Origin: Thiotrichales bacterium | GTDB lineage: Bacteria > Pseudomonadota > Gammaproteobacteria > UWMA-0217 | Reading direction: 5' to 3' | NCBI GenBank assembly: GCA_024763135.1 | Contig: JANTGD010000200.1 | Coordinates: 1-6,730, forward strand | Length of the DNA stretch: 6,730 nucleotides | In this document: positions 6,626-6,730 of the stretch, piece by piece | Position numbering within the stretch: position 1 is the stretch's first letter | Layout of the letters: the number at the start of each line of letters is the position of its first letter | Program-made: the position numbers and the translations under genes | The notes under the pieces: generated by a model | The model's database searches: none | Seen by the model: only the letters and a program-made list of their open reading frames with translations | What the model was told of the DNA's origin: nothing

Positions 6626-6730
6626 CTAAAAATCTCAGTTGGATCACAAAAGTCCACGCAAGCTCTTGATGCACCTGGCAAATCAGAAAACCCTCTCATC
6701 ACCAATAAGGTGACCACGAGTTTTTCCGAT
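6625..6730. mobile_element. Probable insertion-sequence end disrupting cas7 (partial)
   Basis: From 6625 the sequence begins CCTAAAAATCTCAGTTGG and is about 45% GC by eye, unlike the preceding cas7 coding region. Cas7e similarity ends exactly here. IS1380-family elements such as ISEcp1 have terminal repeats beginning CCTA, so that family is a candidate, but this is recalled rather than tested. The plus frame carried over from cas7 stays open to the window edge, ending in VTTSFSD, and may run into the first codons of a transposase, with GTG 6710 as one possible start. A minus-strand frame is also open off the edge. The opposite end and any target duplication lie outside the window. Confidence 0.5.

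Noticed and set aside
6523..6717. Minus-strand frame crossing the cas7/insertion boundary
   Set aside because: It runs across a junction of two unrelated sequences. The part beyond 6625 could be part of an element gene, but I recognise no domain.

Overview
The window holds the 5' half of a type I-E CRISPR-Cas operon from a GC-rich proteobacterium. The cas genes are about 60-65% GC, have strong Shine-Dalgarno sites, and carry proteobacterial-style Cas3, Cse1 and Cse2 proteins. The genus cannot be named from this sequence; a gamma- or betaproteobacterium is likely. No CRISPR repeats, cas5, cas6, cas1 or cas2 lie in the window, so they are expected beyond position 6730 or are lost.

Layout. Positions 1-157 form a near-complete inverted repeat with 16-bp perfect ends, which looks like a MITE or a deletion derivative of an insertion sequence. 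Positions 158-611 are a lower-GC leader with no convincing gene. Then come cas3 (612-3302), cse1/casA (3295-4890) and cse2/casB (4905-5441), all on the + strand, overlapping or closely spaced, and apparently intact. Where cas7/casC would normally follow directly, a two-gene toxin-antitoxin cassette lies on the opposite strand. It consists of an AbrB/MazE-like antitoxin (6044-5817) and a Fic/Doc-family toxin (5820-5428), coupled by a 4-nt overlap, with a 22-bp palindrome as probable operator. cas7 then starts at 6125 with a good ribosome binding site. Its Cas7e similarity stops abruptly at residue Asn167 (6625), and the remaining 106 bases are lower-GC sequence that looks like the end of an insertion element.

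How the parts work together. In an intact system Cse1, Cse2, Cas7, Cas5 and Cas6 form the Cascade surveillance complex, and Cas3 is the nuclease-helicase recruited to bound target DNA. Here the Cas7 backbone gene appears interrupted, so interference is probably disabled in this strain even though cas3, cse1 and cse2 are open. The most interesting feature is the intact antiparallel Doc/AbrB module inside the Cascade operon. Its toxin gene overlaps the 3' end of cse2 by 14 bp, and its operator lies in the short region upstream of cas7. It may act as an addiction module that stabilises the locus, or its expression may be tied to Cascade transcription. Both ideas are inference.
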